A DNA stretch of 64,000 bases from assembly GCA_902761585.1 (NCBI GenBank), contig CACWKX010000005.1:1-64000 (forward strand), read 5' to 3'. The notes under the pieces were generated by a model. The model was not told where the DNA came from. It saw nothing but the letters and a program-made list of their open reading frames with translations, and searched no databases. Shown piece by piece: positions 46,127 to 54,654 of the stretch. Source of the DNA: an uncultured Lachnospiraceae bacterium. GTDB lineage: Bacteria > Bacillota > Clostridia > Lachnospirales > Lachnospiraceae. The translations under genes and the position numbers were made by a program. Within the stretch, counting starts at the first letter, position 1, and each line of letters starts with the position of its first letter.

Positions 46127-46531
46127 ATGGTTCTTGAGAGTAATAATCATTCAGTGTTCAAACTTCACTACCATCTGATCATGGTTATCAAGTATCGCCG
46201 GGAAGTGATCGATGATCTGGTCTCTGCTCGGCTGAAAGAGATTTTTGTATACATTGCTCCAAAATATAACATCCGCGTAGAGGAATGGAACCACGGCAAA
46301 GACCATATCCATGTGCTGTTTACGGCACAGCCGAATTCGGAACTTTCGAAATTCATAAACGCCTATAAATCGGCAAGCAGCCGTCTCATAAAAAAGGAAT
46401 TCCCGTCCATCAGAAACTCTCTCTGGGAGGAAATGTTCTGGTCAAAGTCGTTCTGCCTGTTGACGACAGGCGGCGTAACTGTAGACATCATCAAACAATA
46501 TATCCAGTCTCAGGGGCAGAAACATGAATAA
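46127..46531 (+). CDS. tnpA: IS200/IS605 TnpA, Y1 HUH transposase
   Basis: The 134-aa protein has the full length of Y1 transposases. H60 and H62 form the HUH metal site (HIHVLF), and Y125 in IIKQYIQSQ is the expected nucleophile. It excises and integrates the element as a single-stranded circle by recognising the end hairpins. No Shine-Dalgarno site is evident before ATG 46127. The 3' end overlaps tnpB by 8 bases. Confidence 0.92.
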   Translation: MVLESNNHSVFKLHYHLIMVIKYRREVIDDLVSARLKEIFVYIAPKYNIRVEEWNHGKDHIHVLFTAQPNSELSKFINAYKSASSRLIKKEFPSIRNSLWEEMFWSKSFCLLTTGGVTVDIIKQYIQSQGQKHE

Positions 46532-47678
46532 AGCCTACAAATATCTTATTTACCCGACAAAAGAACAACAGACGCTGCTTGCCAGGACATTCGGATGCTG
46601 CCGCTACGTCTATAATCAGGCGCTCAACTGGCGTGTTGCTGCATATCGCGCTGATGGAACATCGATTTCATATGTGGACACGGCAAAAGCAGTTACCCAG
46701 ATGAAGAACAACCCCGACACCGCATGGCTCAAAGAAGTGGACTCTGTCGCGCTGCAGCAGGCACTCCGAAGCCTCGACGCCGCGTTCAAAAACTTCTGGA
46801 ACAATAAGAACACCGGATTTCCAAAGTATAAGTCAAAGCATCGAAGCCGGAGGTCGTACACCGTCCCCGTAACGAACAATAACGTAATGGTGTTCGATAG
46901 AGCAGTCAAACTCCCGAAGCTCGGCTATGTCAAAGCGAAAATTCATCGTGTGGCTCCGTCTGATTGGAAACTGAAATCGGCAACGGTCTCACAGGACAGT
47001 GATGAACGGTACTATGTTTCTATCCTGTACGAATACGAGAAGGCAGTTCGAACCATTGAGGCGGATCCGGACAAAACGCTAGGGCTCGATTACAAGTCTG
47101 ACGGTCTGTATGTAGATTCCAACGGGGATTGTGCGGACATGCCACACTACTATCGCAAGGCACAAAAACAGCTCGCCAGGGCACAGAGGATACTATCCCG
47201 CCGCAAAGGTTCTAAAAAAGGTGAACCAAAATCTCGCAACTGGGAGAAACAACGCCTCAGGGTCAACCGTATCTACGCCCATGTCAAGAATCAGCGAAAT
47301 GACTTTCTGCAGAAGCGTTCTACTGGGATAGCCAATCAGTATGATCTCGTTGCCGTAGAAGACCTTTCGTTGAAAGGAATGTCCCATCGTGGTAAAAAGA
47401 GGGGCTTCCGTCTTGGTAAAGCAATAAACGACAACGGGTATGGGATGTTCGTAAATATGCTGGCCTACAAACTTTGTAACCGTGGCAAGCGGCTTGTCAA
47501 AGTCGATAGGTTCTACCCGTCCAGTCAGTTGTGCCAATGCGGATATAAGAATCCGGTCACCAGGAACCTCAGCGTCCGCACGATCACCTGTCCTATTTGC
47601 GGAAGAACTTATGACCGTGACATCAATGCTGCTATCAACCTAAAAAAAGAAGGCTATCGCTTATACAAATCTGCATAA
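46524..47678 (+). CDS. tnpB: TnpB RNA-guided nuclease (RuvC, zinc finger)
   Basis: This 384-aa TnpB has an intact RuvC-like triad: D189 in LGLDYK, E279 in VAVEDLSLKGM and D366 in YDRDINAA. A four-cysteine zinc finger (CQCG ... CPICG) lies at about 332-357. TnpB proteins are omega-RNA-guided DNA nucleases that favour retention of their element, and are ancestral to Cas12. No frameshift or missing catalytic residue is seen, so this copy may be active. Confidence 0.93.
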   Translation: MNKAYKYLIYPTKEQQTLLARTFGCCRYVYNQALNWRVAAYRADGTSISYVDTAKAVTQMKNNPDTAWLKEVDSVALQQALRSLDAAFKNFWNNKNTGFPKYKSKHRSRRSYTVPVTNNNVMVFDRAVKLPKLGYVKAKIHRVAPSDWKLKSATVSQDSDERYYVSILYEYEKAVRTIEADPDKTLGLDYKSDGLYVDSNGDCADMPHYYRKAQKQLARAQRILSRRKGSKKGEPKSRNWEKQRLRVNRIYAHVKNQRNDFLQKRSTGIANQYDLVAVEDLSLKGMSHRGKKRGFRLGKAINDNGYGMFVNMLAYKLCNRGKRLVKVDRFYPSSQLCQCGYKNPVTRNLSVRTITCPICGRTYDRDINAAINLKKEGYRLYKSA

Positions 47679-47689
47679 GCAACAGCCTT

Positions 47690-47869
47690 TCCATAGTCGT
47701 TAGTCCTAACGGATTAACGACATAAGATAGGGCGGGAACCGCCCGAATCAAAACGCCTGTGGACACTATGTAAGACGGGAAGGAATCCTTCGGGATTGGC
47801 CAGCGCGGTGGTGGCTGAAGCAGGAAGCTCCCACCTCTAAGCCGGCAGGCGTAGGTGGGAGTAGTTCAC
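47690..47869 (+). ncRNA. Probable omega-RNA (right-end RNA) of the IS605 element
   Basis: The DNA from the end of tnpB to the right end is structured: GTCGTTAG/CTAACGGATTAACGAC-type and GGCGGG/CCGCC pairings, then the 9-bp stem 47828-47836/47853-47861 and TTCAC. In characterised TnpB elements this region is transcribed as the guide RNA, with about 16-20 bases beyond the end (here from 47870) acting as guide. Exact RNA ends are inferred. Confidence 0.5.
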
Positions 47870-47944
47870 CCTGTAAATCACCGATAATAAATCTCATCTG
47901 TAAGCCAGATTACAACATCAGTCATAGATAGAGGAACGTCTTGA

Positions 47945-49504
47945 ATGGGAACGGAAGGAAAGCAGGCAGGGCAGGATCAGATGAAAGCCGGGAGCGGACA
48001 AAATGGGCCAGGCTGGAAGGATATGACCTACCGCGCAGGGAGAGATGTCAGCGGGCTGGTCGACAGTGCCATTAAAAGCGGAGACTATTCGGCGCTGAGT
48101 GAGCAGATCAACTGGGCGATGAACCGGGCCGTGGATGCTGTGCACGACTCTCTTCTGGAGCGTGGCATGCAGTCCGGGACAAGGCCTCAGGGAAAGAGAA
48201 CATCTGCAAAGACGGCCTATGAGCAGGCAGTAGAAGAGGCCGGAAAGTCTTCCCGAAGGGCGGCGGGTGAAGGCAGCAGCCGCCTCCGGATCCGGAACAA
48301 TTTCGGGGCGACGGCAGGAAAAGTCATCGGGACGGTCGGGATGATTCCCAACCTGCTGCTTGCAATCGGGTGTTTTACTGTAGCGCACTCGGCTGGTGTC
48401 GGGCTCTTTTTTCTTGCAATCACCGGTATGTTCTACTGGCTGAGGAACCTTTCAGTGAAACAGCTGGAGGTCATCGATGACGCCGAGACGATCCTGCGGA
48501 TCCGGAAGGGCCGGGACGTGATTTCCGTGGAGGAGATTGCATCGGCGCTTGGAAAGAGCAAAAAGGATACCCGGAAGTCGCTGAAGGAAATCCTTCGGAA
48601 GGGGATTCTGAACGGACCGGTCTATATGGACCGGGACGAGACGACACTGATTCTCAGCCGCGAGGCCTACGGGCTGTACAGTCAGACCATGGAATCGTAC
48701 AGACACAGGAAGCGCGAGGAAGAAAAGCAGAAGACGAAGGAGAGCCACAGGAAAGAATCGGGGGAAAAGGCTGAAGAAACGTCAGAGGGCCGGGCGGATG
48801 CTCCGGAGCTGGGCGGAGAGCCTCTGCCGGAATATGGGAAGCTGCAGGCGCAGAAGAAGGCGCAGCAGGAACACAGAAGAAAGCTCGATGCGGAGACGCA
48901 GAAGATTCTGGACGAGGGGCAGGCCTTCATTGCACATATCCATCAGAAGAACGAGGAGATTCCGGGAGAGGAGATTTCGGCGAAGCTCGACAGACTTGAG
49001 CAGATCGTGACAGGGATCTTTGATCAGGTGGAGAAAAGCCCGGAGAGCGCTCCGGATCTCCACAGGCTGATGAGCTACTATCTTCCGACAACACAGAAGC
49101 TGATTGATACCTACGCGACACTGGATGCCCAGCATGTGGAGGGGGAGAATATCGAGAGCGCGAAGCGCGAGATTGAATCCTCTCTGGACACTATCAATGA
49201 TGCGTATGAAAAACTGTTTGATTCCTTCTTCCAGCATACGGCGTGGGATGTCGGGACGGATGTGTCGGTCATGAAGTCCATGCTCCGGCAGGACGGCCTG
49301 ACGGAGGATGAATTTCAGCAGATTAGACAGGCCCAGGCCGTGGGAAGTCGGAGTCAGATGCCGGCTTCGGATGGAGATGCAGTACAGGTTTCAGTTCAGA
49401 GCAGCGGCCGCGGGACCGGAGCCGGGCTTCAGGCTGCGGAAGCCGGAGGAATGGCAAAAATGGCACAGGGACAGGCGGAATCCGGGAAGAAGGAAGAGGC
49501 CTGA
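47945..49504 (+). CDS. xpaC: XpaC-like (5-bromo-4-chloroindolyl phosphate hydrolysis) family protein
   Basis: The 519-aa protein has a polar N-terminal region, two membrane helices at about 139-175 (IGTVGMIPNLLLAIG and GLFFLAITGMFYWLR), a winged-helix-like segment (VISVEEIASALGKSKKD) and a long helical C-terminus. The final block with MSYYLPTTQKLIDTYATLD is the XpaC hallmark. The biochemical role is unknown. The family is commonly encoded beside telA, as here, and is linked to envelope stress. GAGGA precedes the start. Confidence 0.85.
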   Translation: MGTEGKQAGQDQMKAGSGQNGPGWKDMTYRAGRDVSGLVDSAIKSGDYSALSEQINWAMNRAVDAVHDSLLERGMQSGTRPQGKRTSAKTAYEQAVEEAGKSSRRAAGEGSSRLRIRNNFGATAGKVIGTVGMIPNLLLAIGCFTVAHSAGVGLFFLAITGMFYWLRNLSVKQLEVIDDAETILRIRKGRDVISVEEIASALGKSKKDTRKSLKEILRKGILNGPVYMDRDETTLILSREAYGLYSQTMESYRHRKREEEKQKTKESHRKESGEKAEETSEGRADAPELGGEPLPEYGKLQAQKKAQQEHRRKLDAETQKILDEGQAFIAHIHQKNEEIPGEEISAKLDRLEQIVTGIFDQVEKSPESAPDLHRLMSYYLPTTQKLIDTYATLDAQHVEGENIESAKREIESSLDTINDAYEKLFDSFFQHTAWDVGTDVSVMKSMLRQDGLTEDEFQQIRQAQAVGSRSQMPASDGDAVQVSVQSSGRGTGAGLQAAEAGGMAKMAQGQAESGKKEEA

Positions 49505-49603
49505 GACAATGTGAAGGTGTGAGGGAAACAGCAGCTGAGAACGGGGGAACCTGACAGGATCAGAAAGCAGGACCACAAGGATCGAGAGCGGGAGGAGCGA
49601 AGG

Positions 49604-51025
49604 ATGACGGACGAAAACAGAAGCAGCGGGGCGGACAGCCTGGAAGGGCAGGAGCCCCGACAGATCGAGCTGACGTTCGGTGACTCGGAGGGGAGCCTTT
49701 CGGCAGATGCAGAGCAGAGTGCGGCGGCCGGGCAGAAAGGAAGCCTAGCGGCAGCTGCCCCTGCGGCGATGACCGCAGAGGAGCTGATGGCGGCTGCATC
49801 AAAGGCACCGGAAGCTGCCCGAGAGGTGCCGCAGGCCGCACCAGAGGCTGCGTCAAAGGCACCGGAAGCTGCCCGGGAGGCGCCGCAGGCCGTACCAGAG
49901 GCTGCGTCAAAGACGCCGGAGGGTGCGCCGGCAGGGTCGGCCATCCGGGAGCATGTGGCGGATGCCATCCGGGACACGGAGGTGATCCTCAGCCCGCAGG
50001 AACAGAAGATGGTTGATGCATTTGCGGAAAAAATCGACATCACGAATGGCGCTGCCATCATGCAGTACGGCGCAGGCACCCAGAAAAAGATGTCCGAATT
50101 CTCGGATACCGCGCTGGCAAATGTCCGAAACAAGGATATGGGTGAGGTTGGAAAGCAGATCTCCGGACTGGTGTCGGAGCTTCAGAGCTTCGATGTGACG
50201 AAGGAGGAGAACGGTTTTCTGCGTTTCTTCAAGAAGAGTGCGAACAAGGTGACCGCGCTGCAGGCAAAGTACGATAAGACAGAGGACTCAGTAAAAGCCA
50301 TCTCAGATGCACTGGAGAAGCATCAGATTCAGTTGATGAAGGATGTTGCGACGCTCGACCGGATGTATGCGCTGAACCTCTCCTACTTCAAGGAGCTGAC
50401 GATGTACATCGCGGCCGGAAAGAAGAAGCTCGCCGAGGTGCGGGGCGGAGAGCTCCTGAAGCTGGAGGAGAAGGCAAAAATGAGCCAGGATGCGCAGGAC
50501 GCGCAGGCGGCGAAGGATCTGGCAGCCTACTGCAACCGCTTTGAGAAGAAGCTGTACGATCTTGAGCTGACCAGGCAGATCGCGCTTCAGACAGGACCTC
50601 AGATCCGGCTTGTGCAGGATTCGGATACGATGATGGCGGAAAAAATCCAGTCGACCATCGTGAACACGATTCCGCTCTGGAAAAATCAGATGGTTATCGC
50701 CCTGGGGGTAGAGCATTCGAACCAGGCGGCGAAGGCCGAGCGGGAAGTGACGGATATGACGAACCAGCTTCTGCAGAAGAATGCCCAGCAGCTCCATACG
50801 GCGTCCGTCGAGACGGCGAAGGCCTCCGAGCGGGGCGTTGTGGATATGGAGACGCTCAGACAGACCAATGCGCAGCTGATTGCGACACTGGACGATGTGG
50901 TGAAGATCCAGGAGGAAGGGCACCAGAAGCGTGTGGCAGCCGAGGCGGAGATGCAGAAGATGGAGGCAGAGCTCAAAAACAGGCTGCTCCAGGTCTCCCG
51001 AACACAGGTGGACAGGCAATCATAA
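49604..51025 (+). CDS. telA: TelA/KlaA toxic-anion-resistance family protein
   Basis: The 473-aa protein is a soluble helical TelA-family member, with QYGAGTQKKMSEFSDTAL, LQAKYDKTEDSVKAI and IPLWKNQMVIALG. Family members are associated with tellurite and cell-envelope stress tolerance; the mechanism is unknown. An Ala/Pro/Glu-rich N-terminal spacer includes 2.4 copies of an 18-residue repeat. GGAGGAG precedes ATG 49604. It most likely works with the XpaC-like protein encoded just upstream. Confidence 0.9.
   Translation: MTDENRSSGADSLEGQEPRQIELTFGDSEGSLSADAEQSAAAGQKGSLAAAAPAAMTAEELMAAASKAPEAAREVPQAAPEAASKAPEAAREAPQAVPEAASKTPEGAPAGSAIREHVADAIRDTEVILSPQEQKMVDAFAEKIDITNGAAIMQYGAGTQKKMSEFSDTALANVRNKDMGEVGKQISGLVSELQSFDVTKEENGFLRFFKKSANKVTALQAKYDKTEDSVKAISDALEKHQIQLMKDVATLDRMYALNLSYFKELTMYIAAGKKKLAEVRGGELLKLEEKAKMSQDAQDAQAAKDLAAYCNRFEKKLYDLELTRQIALQTGPQIRLVQDSDTMMAEKIQSTIVNTIPLWKNQMVIALGVEHSNQAAKAEREVTDMTNQLLQKNAQQLHTASVETAKASERGVVDMETLRQTNAQLIATLDDVVKIQEEGHQKRVAAEAEMQKMEAELKNRLLQVSRTQVDRQS
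49793..49921 (+). repeat. 54-bp in-frame tandem repeat in telA
   Basis: Copies at 49793-49846 and 49847-49900 and a partial third at 49901-49921 encode ASKAPEAARE-type units in the disordered N-terminal region. Confidence 0.8.
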
Positions 51026-51026
51026 C

Positions 51027-51055
51027 CTTGCTCTTTCAGCCTGTGCGGCTTATAA
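51027..51055 (+). promoter_or_regulatory. Promoter of the zinc-ribbon membrane protein gene
   Basis: TTGCTC (51027-51032), a 17-base spacer and a perfect TATAAT (51050-51055) lie right after the telA stop. The gene starts 38 bases further on. Confidence 0.65.
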
Positions 51056-51092
51056 TAAATCGAACTTTGTTGGTTTGGGGAGATCAGTCATC

Positions 51093-52730
51093 ATGAAAAG
51101 ATGTGTATTTTGCGGAACGGAGAATGACGACAGCGCGACAGTGTGCGTCAGATGCCACAATCAGCTTCCTGACCGCCCGGACGGTGAGGAGCAGAGGCTG
51201 ACCGGCTTTTCCGGCGATCCGGCTGTGGACGGGGACATGAGAGATGCCAGTGGGTTTGAACCTGCAGCGAGGACACCGGAAGATATGGCCGTCCCGCAGG
51301 AGCAAGGCTCGGTAATACCTGCGCAGGAAGAAGCGGCCGGGGAGAAGCAGGAGTCCCGCGCAGACCAGTCGGACGAGGAAGCGCTCCAGAATTTTGCGGC
51401 TCAGTCCGGAAAAACCGTGAATAATATGACGGACGGGACTTCAGAGTCATCCGATGAGACTCATGAGTCATCGAATCAGATGCAGCCTGAAGATGGTCTG
51501 AATCAGGAAGCTGCGCGCTCGGAGACAACCGAAAAGAGTGTCCCGGAAGCGCCGACCGGAGAGCCTGTCCAGAATGCAGCTGTTGATTACCGCCAGGGTG
51601 CGGCAGGTGCAGCGGCAGCGTCATTTGCGCAGCAGCCGGAGGGAACAACTGCGGGCAGAATTCCGCCGAGAGCGCCGGAGGGTGGTGCAGACAGCTTTGG
51701 CGTCGGAAGAGGACAGACATACGGCGCACGCCAGCAGTACGAGGCGCGCGGGGGACGGTATGCGGCACCTGCGAGAGAACAGTATGGCAGCGCGGGATAC
51801 GGATACAGGCAGGCGCCGGAGGCGGCGCAGGGACGTCCTGATCTGGCCAGGATGAACACGGCGGTCGGGAGCAAAACCATCCTGTTCCGCTCCAGAAAGA
51901 TGGTCAGGGGCTTTCTGTTTTTCCTGATGACGCTGTTTTTCACAGCGATGGTGGCTGTGAATTTCTGCAACCTCGCACTCCCGGGTTCGATGGACCCGAA
52001 GGTTTCGAACGCATATTATAATCTTTCCAATCTGGATTCGAGTCTGGAGGGAGTGCTCGGAAGCAGCAATGGCTTCGCGACGCAGTTGATCACGGAGCTT
52101 GCAAAGCAGATTGTGTCGATGGCTGTCAATGTGAACGGCATCATCCAGCAGCTTGGGACGAGTGTCCAGCTGTCGATTCTGCTGATCTTCGCAGTTCCGA
52201 ATGCACTGTTTGCCCTTGCCCTGTGGATCATGTTGATTCAGACGAAGCGGGATCGCTCAAAGTTCGGACTTGGCGGGTATACGCTTGCCAGAGTCATGAT
52301 GGTGCTGAAGTTTGTCGTTGCCTGCCTGGTACTGGCAGTCGGTCTGATCATATCGGTGTATTTCGTGGTGGTCGGGGCTTCCAGCGCACGGTTCACAAGC
52401 AGCTTTATTCAGGGATTGATCATGCTGATTATCATGATCTTCATCGCGATCTTTACGATCATGTACTACATCCAGTGGATGTATACGCTCAAGTGCGTGA
52501 AGGTCAACGTCCGGAGCGGCAGCGACATCGGACGGGTGCCGACCTATGTCGGGATCCTCTCGATTATCCTGGCTGTCTTCTTCGCACTGATGCTTCTTCC
52601 GCTTGCTCCCAATGATTATCTGGGGCTTGCAGCAGGCGGAACAAAGGCGCTCTACTTCCTTGTATCGGGTATCTGGCTGCTCAGGTACCACAGGGTTGTA
52701 CGGAGAGCGGCAGCATTCAGAGCATCGTGA
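51093..52730 (+). CDS. Zinc-ribbon, four-helix membrane protein
   Basis: The 545-aa protein starts with a zinc ribbon (CVFCGTENDDSATVCVRC), then about 230 residues of Glu/Gln/Ala-rich, probably disordered sequence, then at least four membrane helices in the C-terminal 260 residues. No named family is recognised for the membrane part. An inducer or partner of the xpaC-telA pair is possible from position. ATG 51093 is set by the promoter just upstream and GGGGAGATC; the open frame reaching back into telA is not used. Confidence 0.7.
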   Translation: MKRCVFCGTENDDSATVCVRCHNQLPDRPDGEEQRLTGFSGDPAVDGDMRDASGFEPAARTPEDMAVPQEQGSVIPAQEEAAGEKQESRADQSDEEALQNFAAQSGKTVNNMTDGTSESSDETHESSNQMQPEDGLNQEAARSETTEKSVPEAPTGEPVQNAAVDYRQGAAGAAAASFAQQPEGTTAGRIPPRAPEGGADSFGVGRGQTYGARQQYEARGGRYAAPAREQYGSAGYGYRQAPEAAQGRPDLARMNTAVGSKTILFRSRKMVRGFLFFLMTLFFTAMVAVNFCNLALPGSMDPKVSNAYYNLSNLDSSLEGVLGSSNGFATQLITELAKQIVSMAVNVNGIIQQLGTSVQLSILLIFAVPNALFALALWIMLIQTKRDRSKFGLGGYTLARVMMVLKFVVACLVLAVGLIISVYFVVVGASSARFTSSFIQGLIMLIIMIFIAIFTIMYYIQWMYTLKCVKVNVRSGSDIGRVPTYVGILSIILAVFFALMLLPLAPNDYLGLAAGGTKALYFLVSGIWLLRYHRVVRRAAAFRAS

Positions 52731-52785
52731 ACGGGTGACGGTGAATCATAAAAGTGCTGTGGAAAGAATCGAATGATATGAATGG

Positions 52786-52827
52786 AAAGAGAACCTGCCG
52801 GGGATGCGCCCTGCAGGTTCTCTTTTT
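52786..52827 (+). terminator. Rho-independent terminator
   Basis: AAAGAGAACCTGC pairs with GCAGGTTCTCTTT (arms about 52786-52798 and 52813-52825), followed by T residues. It closes the zinc-ribbon gene. Confidence 0.9.
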
Positions 52828-52870
52828 CTGTCTTAAGAAACTTTTAAATAATATTTTACAGGAAAATCAA

Positions 52871-52899
52871 GTGACGGCATCCCGCAATAATGCTATGAT
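52871..52899 (+). promoter_or_regulatory. Probable promoter of the first L,D-transpeptidase gene
   Basis: GTGACG (52871-52876), a 17-base spacer and TATGAT (52894-52899) stand 40 bases before the TTG start. The -35 box is imperfect. Confidence 0.4.
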
Positions 52900-52938
52900 C
52901 GTTTCATCAGACAAGTACAAGATAAAGAGGTAAGGACT

Positions 52939-54372
52939 TTGAAGGGGAATAAGGCAGTTAAGATCGTATTGCTTGCGCTGCTTGGGGCGCTTGGTGTTGC
53001 CGTCGCTGTGCTGGTCTCATATCTGAGCCGCGAGTGGAACCGGACAACCTATTTTGACAAGACAACCATCAACGGGTTCGATGTATCCGAGCGAAAACCG
53101 GAGGATGTGCTGCACATACTGACGGATGCCTATTCGGCACCGAAGATCACGCTGACGGAAGGCGGAAAAGAGGAGGGAGCCTGGACTCTCAGCCAGCTCG
53201 GGTATACGGTTGACCAGTCAAAGCTTCTCGCGGGGCTTCAGGACGCGCTGAAAAAGCAGCGGGCAAGTATTCCGATCCTGCTGGACGGCATCATGAACGG
53301 CAACGAGTTCACACTGGATATTCCATTTTCGTCGGATGAGGGGAAGATCAGCTCTGCGGTTACGGTGGCCAATCTGAAGGACCCCAGAGTTGAAAACGCG
53401 AATGCCGAGCTCGTCTATGATGAGGGAACAAAGACGTACTCGATCAAGCCGGAGGTTCAGGGAACGCAGCTGGATGACGGTGACATTCAGAAGCTGGTGA
53501 AGACAGAGGCCGAAAAGCTGGTGACTTCCGCGGAGCCGGCGAGTGATGTGAGCGTGGAGATTCCGTCAGATTTATACAAGAAGCCGGATGTTCTTTCAAC
53601 CGATGAGACACTTAATCTTCAGATGAACACATACAATGCCTATGATCAGGCTGTCATCACCTATGATTTCGGAACACAGAAGGAAGTGCTGGACTGGAAC
53701 ACCATCAAGGACTGGGTGTTCTTCCAGGACGGACAGGGAATGCTGAGCGAAGAGAAGATCCGTGCCTATGTGACAAGCCTTGCCGCGAAGTACAACACGA
53801 TCTATTACACACGGACCTTTACAACAACAGGCGGACAGCAGATTACCTTCACAGACAGCGAGAATAACTACGGTTATCTGGTCGACGAGGATGGGGAATA
53901 CCAGCAGCTTCTCTCAGATATCCAGAGCAATACGTCTGTGGAGCGGGAGCCGGTCTATTCGTACAAAGGAGTCGGCAGAGATGGGACGAACGATCTGCTG
54001 GAATATGTGGAGATCAATATCACGCAGCAGCATCTGTGGTTCTACAAGAACGGTCAGCTGGTTGTGGAGAGCAATGTCGTGACGGGCAATGTGTCGAAAA
54101 AGCAGGAGACACAGACAGGGGTCTTCCCGATTGCCTATAAGCAGAGCCCGGCGACGCTGATTCCGTCCAATGAGACAAATGGAACACCGGTCCAGTACTG
54201 GATGCCATTCTACGATGGGCAGGGACTTCACGATGCAAGCTGGAGAACGGCCTTCGGAGGGAATATCTACCAGACGAACGGATCGCACGGCTGTGTCAAT
54301 CTGCCGCCGGCTGTTGCAGCGACGATCTATGAGAATATCGATACCGGAACGCCGGTCATTCTGTATAAGTAA
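52939..54372 (+). CDS. L,D-transpeptidase (YkuD) with peptidoglycan-binding-like domains
   Basis: The 477-aa protein has an N-terminal membrane anchor (about 8-28), two PG-binding-4-like domains (about 35-330) and a C-terminal YkuD domain opening with YVEINITQQHLWFYKNGQL. SHGCVNLPP carries the catalytic C452. It makes 3-3 cross-links in peptidoglycan or attaches wall proteins. The start is TTG 52939 after GAGGTAAGG. A paralogue follows after a separate promoter. Confidence 0.9.
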   Translation: MKGNKAVKIVLLALLGALGVAVAVLVSYLSREWNRTTYFDKTTINGFDVSERKPEDVLHILTDAYSAPKITLTEGGKEEGAWTLSQLGYTVDQSKLLAGLQDALKKQRASIPILLDGIMNGNEFTLDIPFSSDEGKISSAVTVANLKDPRVENANAELVYDEGTKTYSIKPEVQGTQLDDGDIQKLVKTEAEKLVTSAEPASDVSVEIPSDLYKKPDVLSTDETLNLQMNTYNAYDQAVITYDFGTQKEVLDWNTIKDWVFFQDGQGMLSEEKIRAYVTSLAAKYNTIYYTRTFTTTGGQQITFTDSENNYGYLVDEDGEYQQLLSDIQSNTSVEREPVYSYKGVGRDGTNDLLEYVEINITQQHLWFYKNGQLVVESNVVTGNVSKKQETQTGVFPIAYKQSPATLIPSNETNGTPVQYWMPFYDGQGLHDASWRTAFGGNIYQTNGSHGCVNLPPAVAATIYENIDTGTPVILYK

Positions 54373-54434
54373 TCATGTCAGACGGAGCGGCAGGGGCTGG
54401 GCGGCAGGGGCTTTGTAAAAATTTGGAAACGGCG

Positions 54435-54462
54435 TTGAATTTAAGGGTGAATTCGATATAAT
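54435..54462 (+). promoter_or_regulatory. Promoter of the second L,D-transpeptidase gene
   Basis: TTGAAT (54435-54440), a 16-base spacer and a perfect TATAAT (54457-54462) lie in the 281-bp gap between the two transpeptidase genes. A leader of about 185 bases would precede ATG 54655; no known riboswitch is recognised in it. Confidence 0.6.
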
Positions 54463-54654
54463 AACAAGTAGTTCGCACAGGACTTCTGAACGGTGGTGTC
54501 TGAGGCAGCCATCGGGAACGGTGCGGCAGGCGGCTGAGGGGAAAACATTCGCCGTCTGCCTGGTCAGAGAGGCCTGTGCAAGAGGCGCATGTGGGGAGCG
54601 CACGGAGACTGTAAGGGCGGTTTTCGTGTGGAAACAGTCAATAAGGGGCAGCAG

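Larger units (their letters stand above)
45972..47869 (+). mobile_element. IS200/IS605-family element with tnpA and tnpB
   Basis: The element holds overlapping tnpA and tnpB plus subterminal hairpins: a small one at the left (46001-46014) and a larger one at the right (47828-47861). No inverted repeats or target duplication are expected for this family. The left boundary is tentative, placed after a TTGAT at 45967-45971; the right end is placed at TTCAC (47865-47869). It sits between the liv terminator and xpaC, harming neither. Confidence 0.75.
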
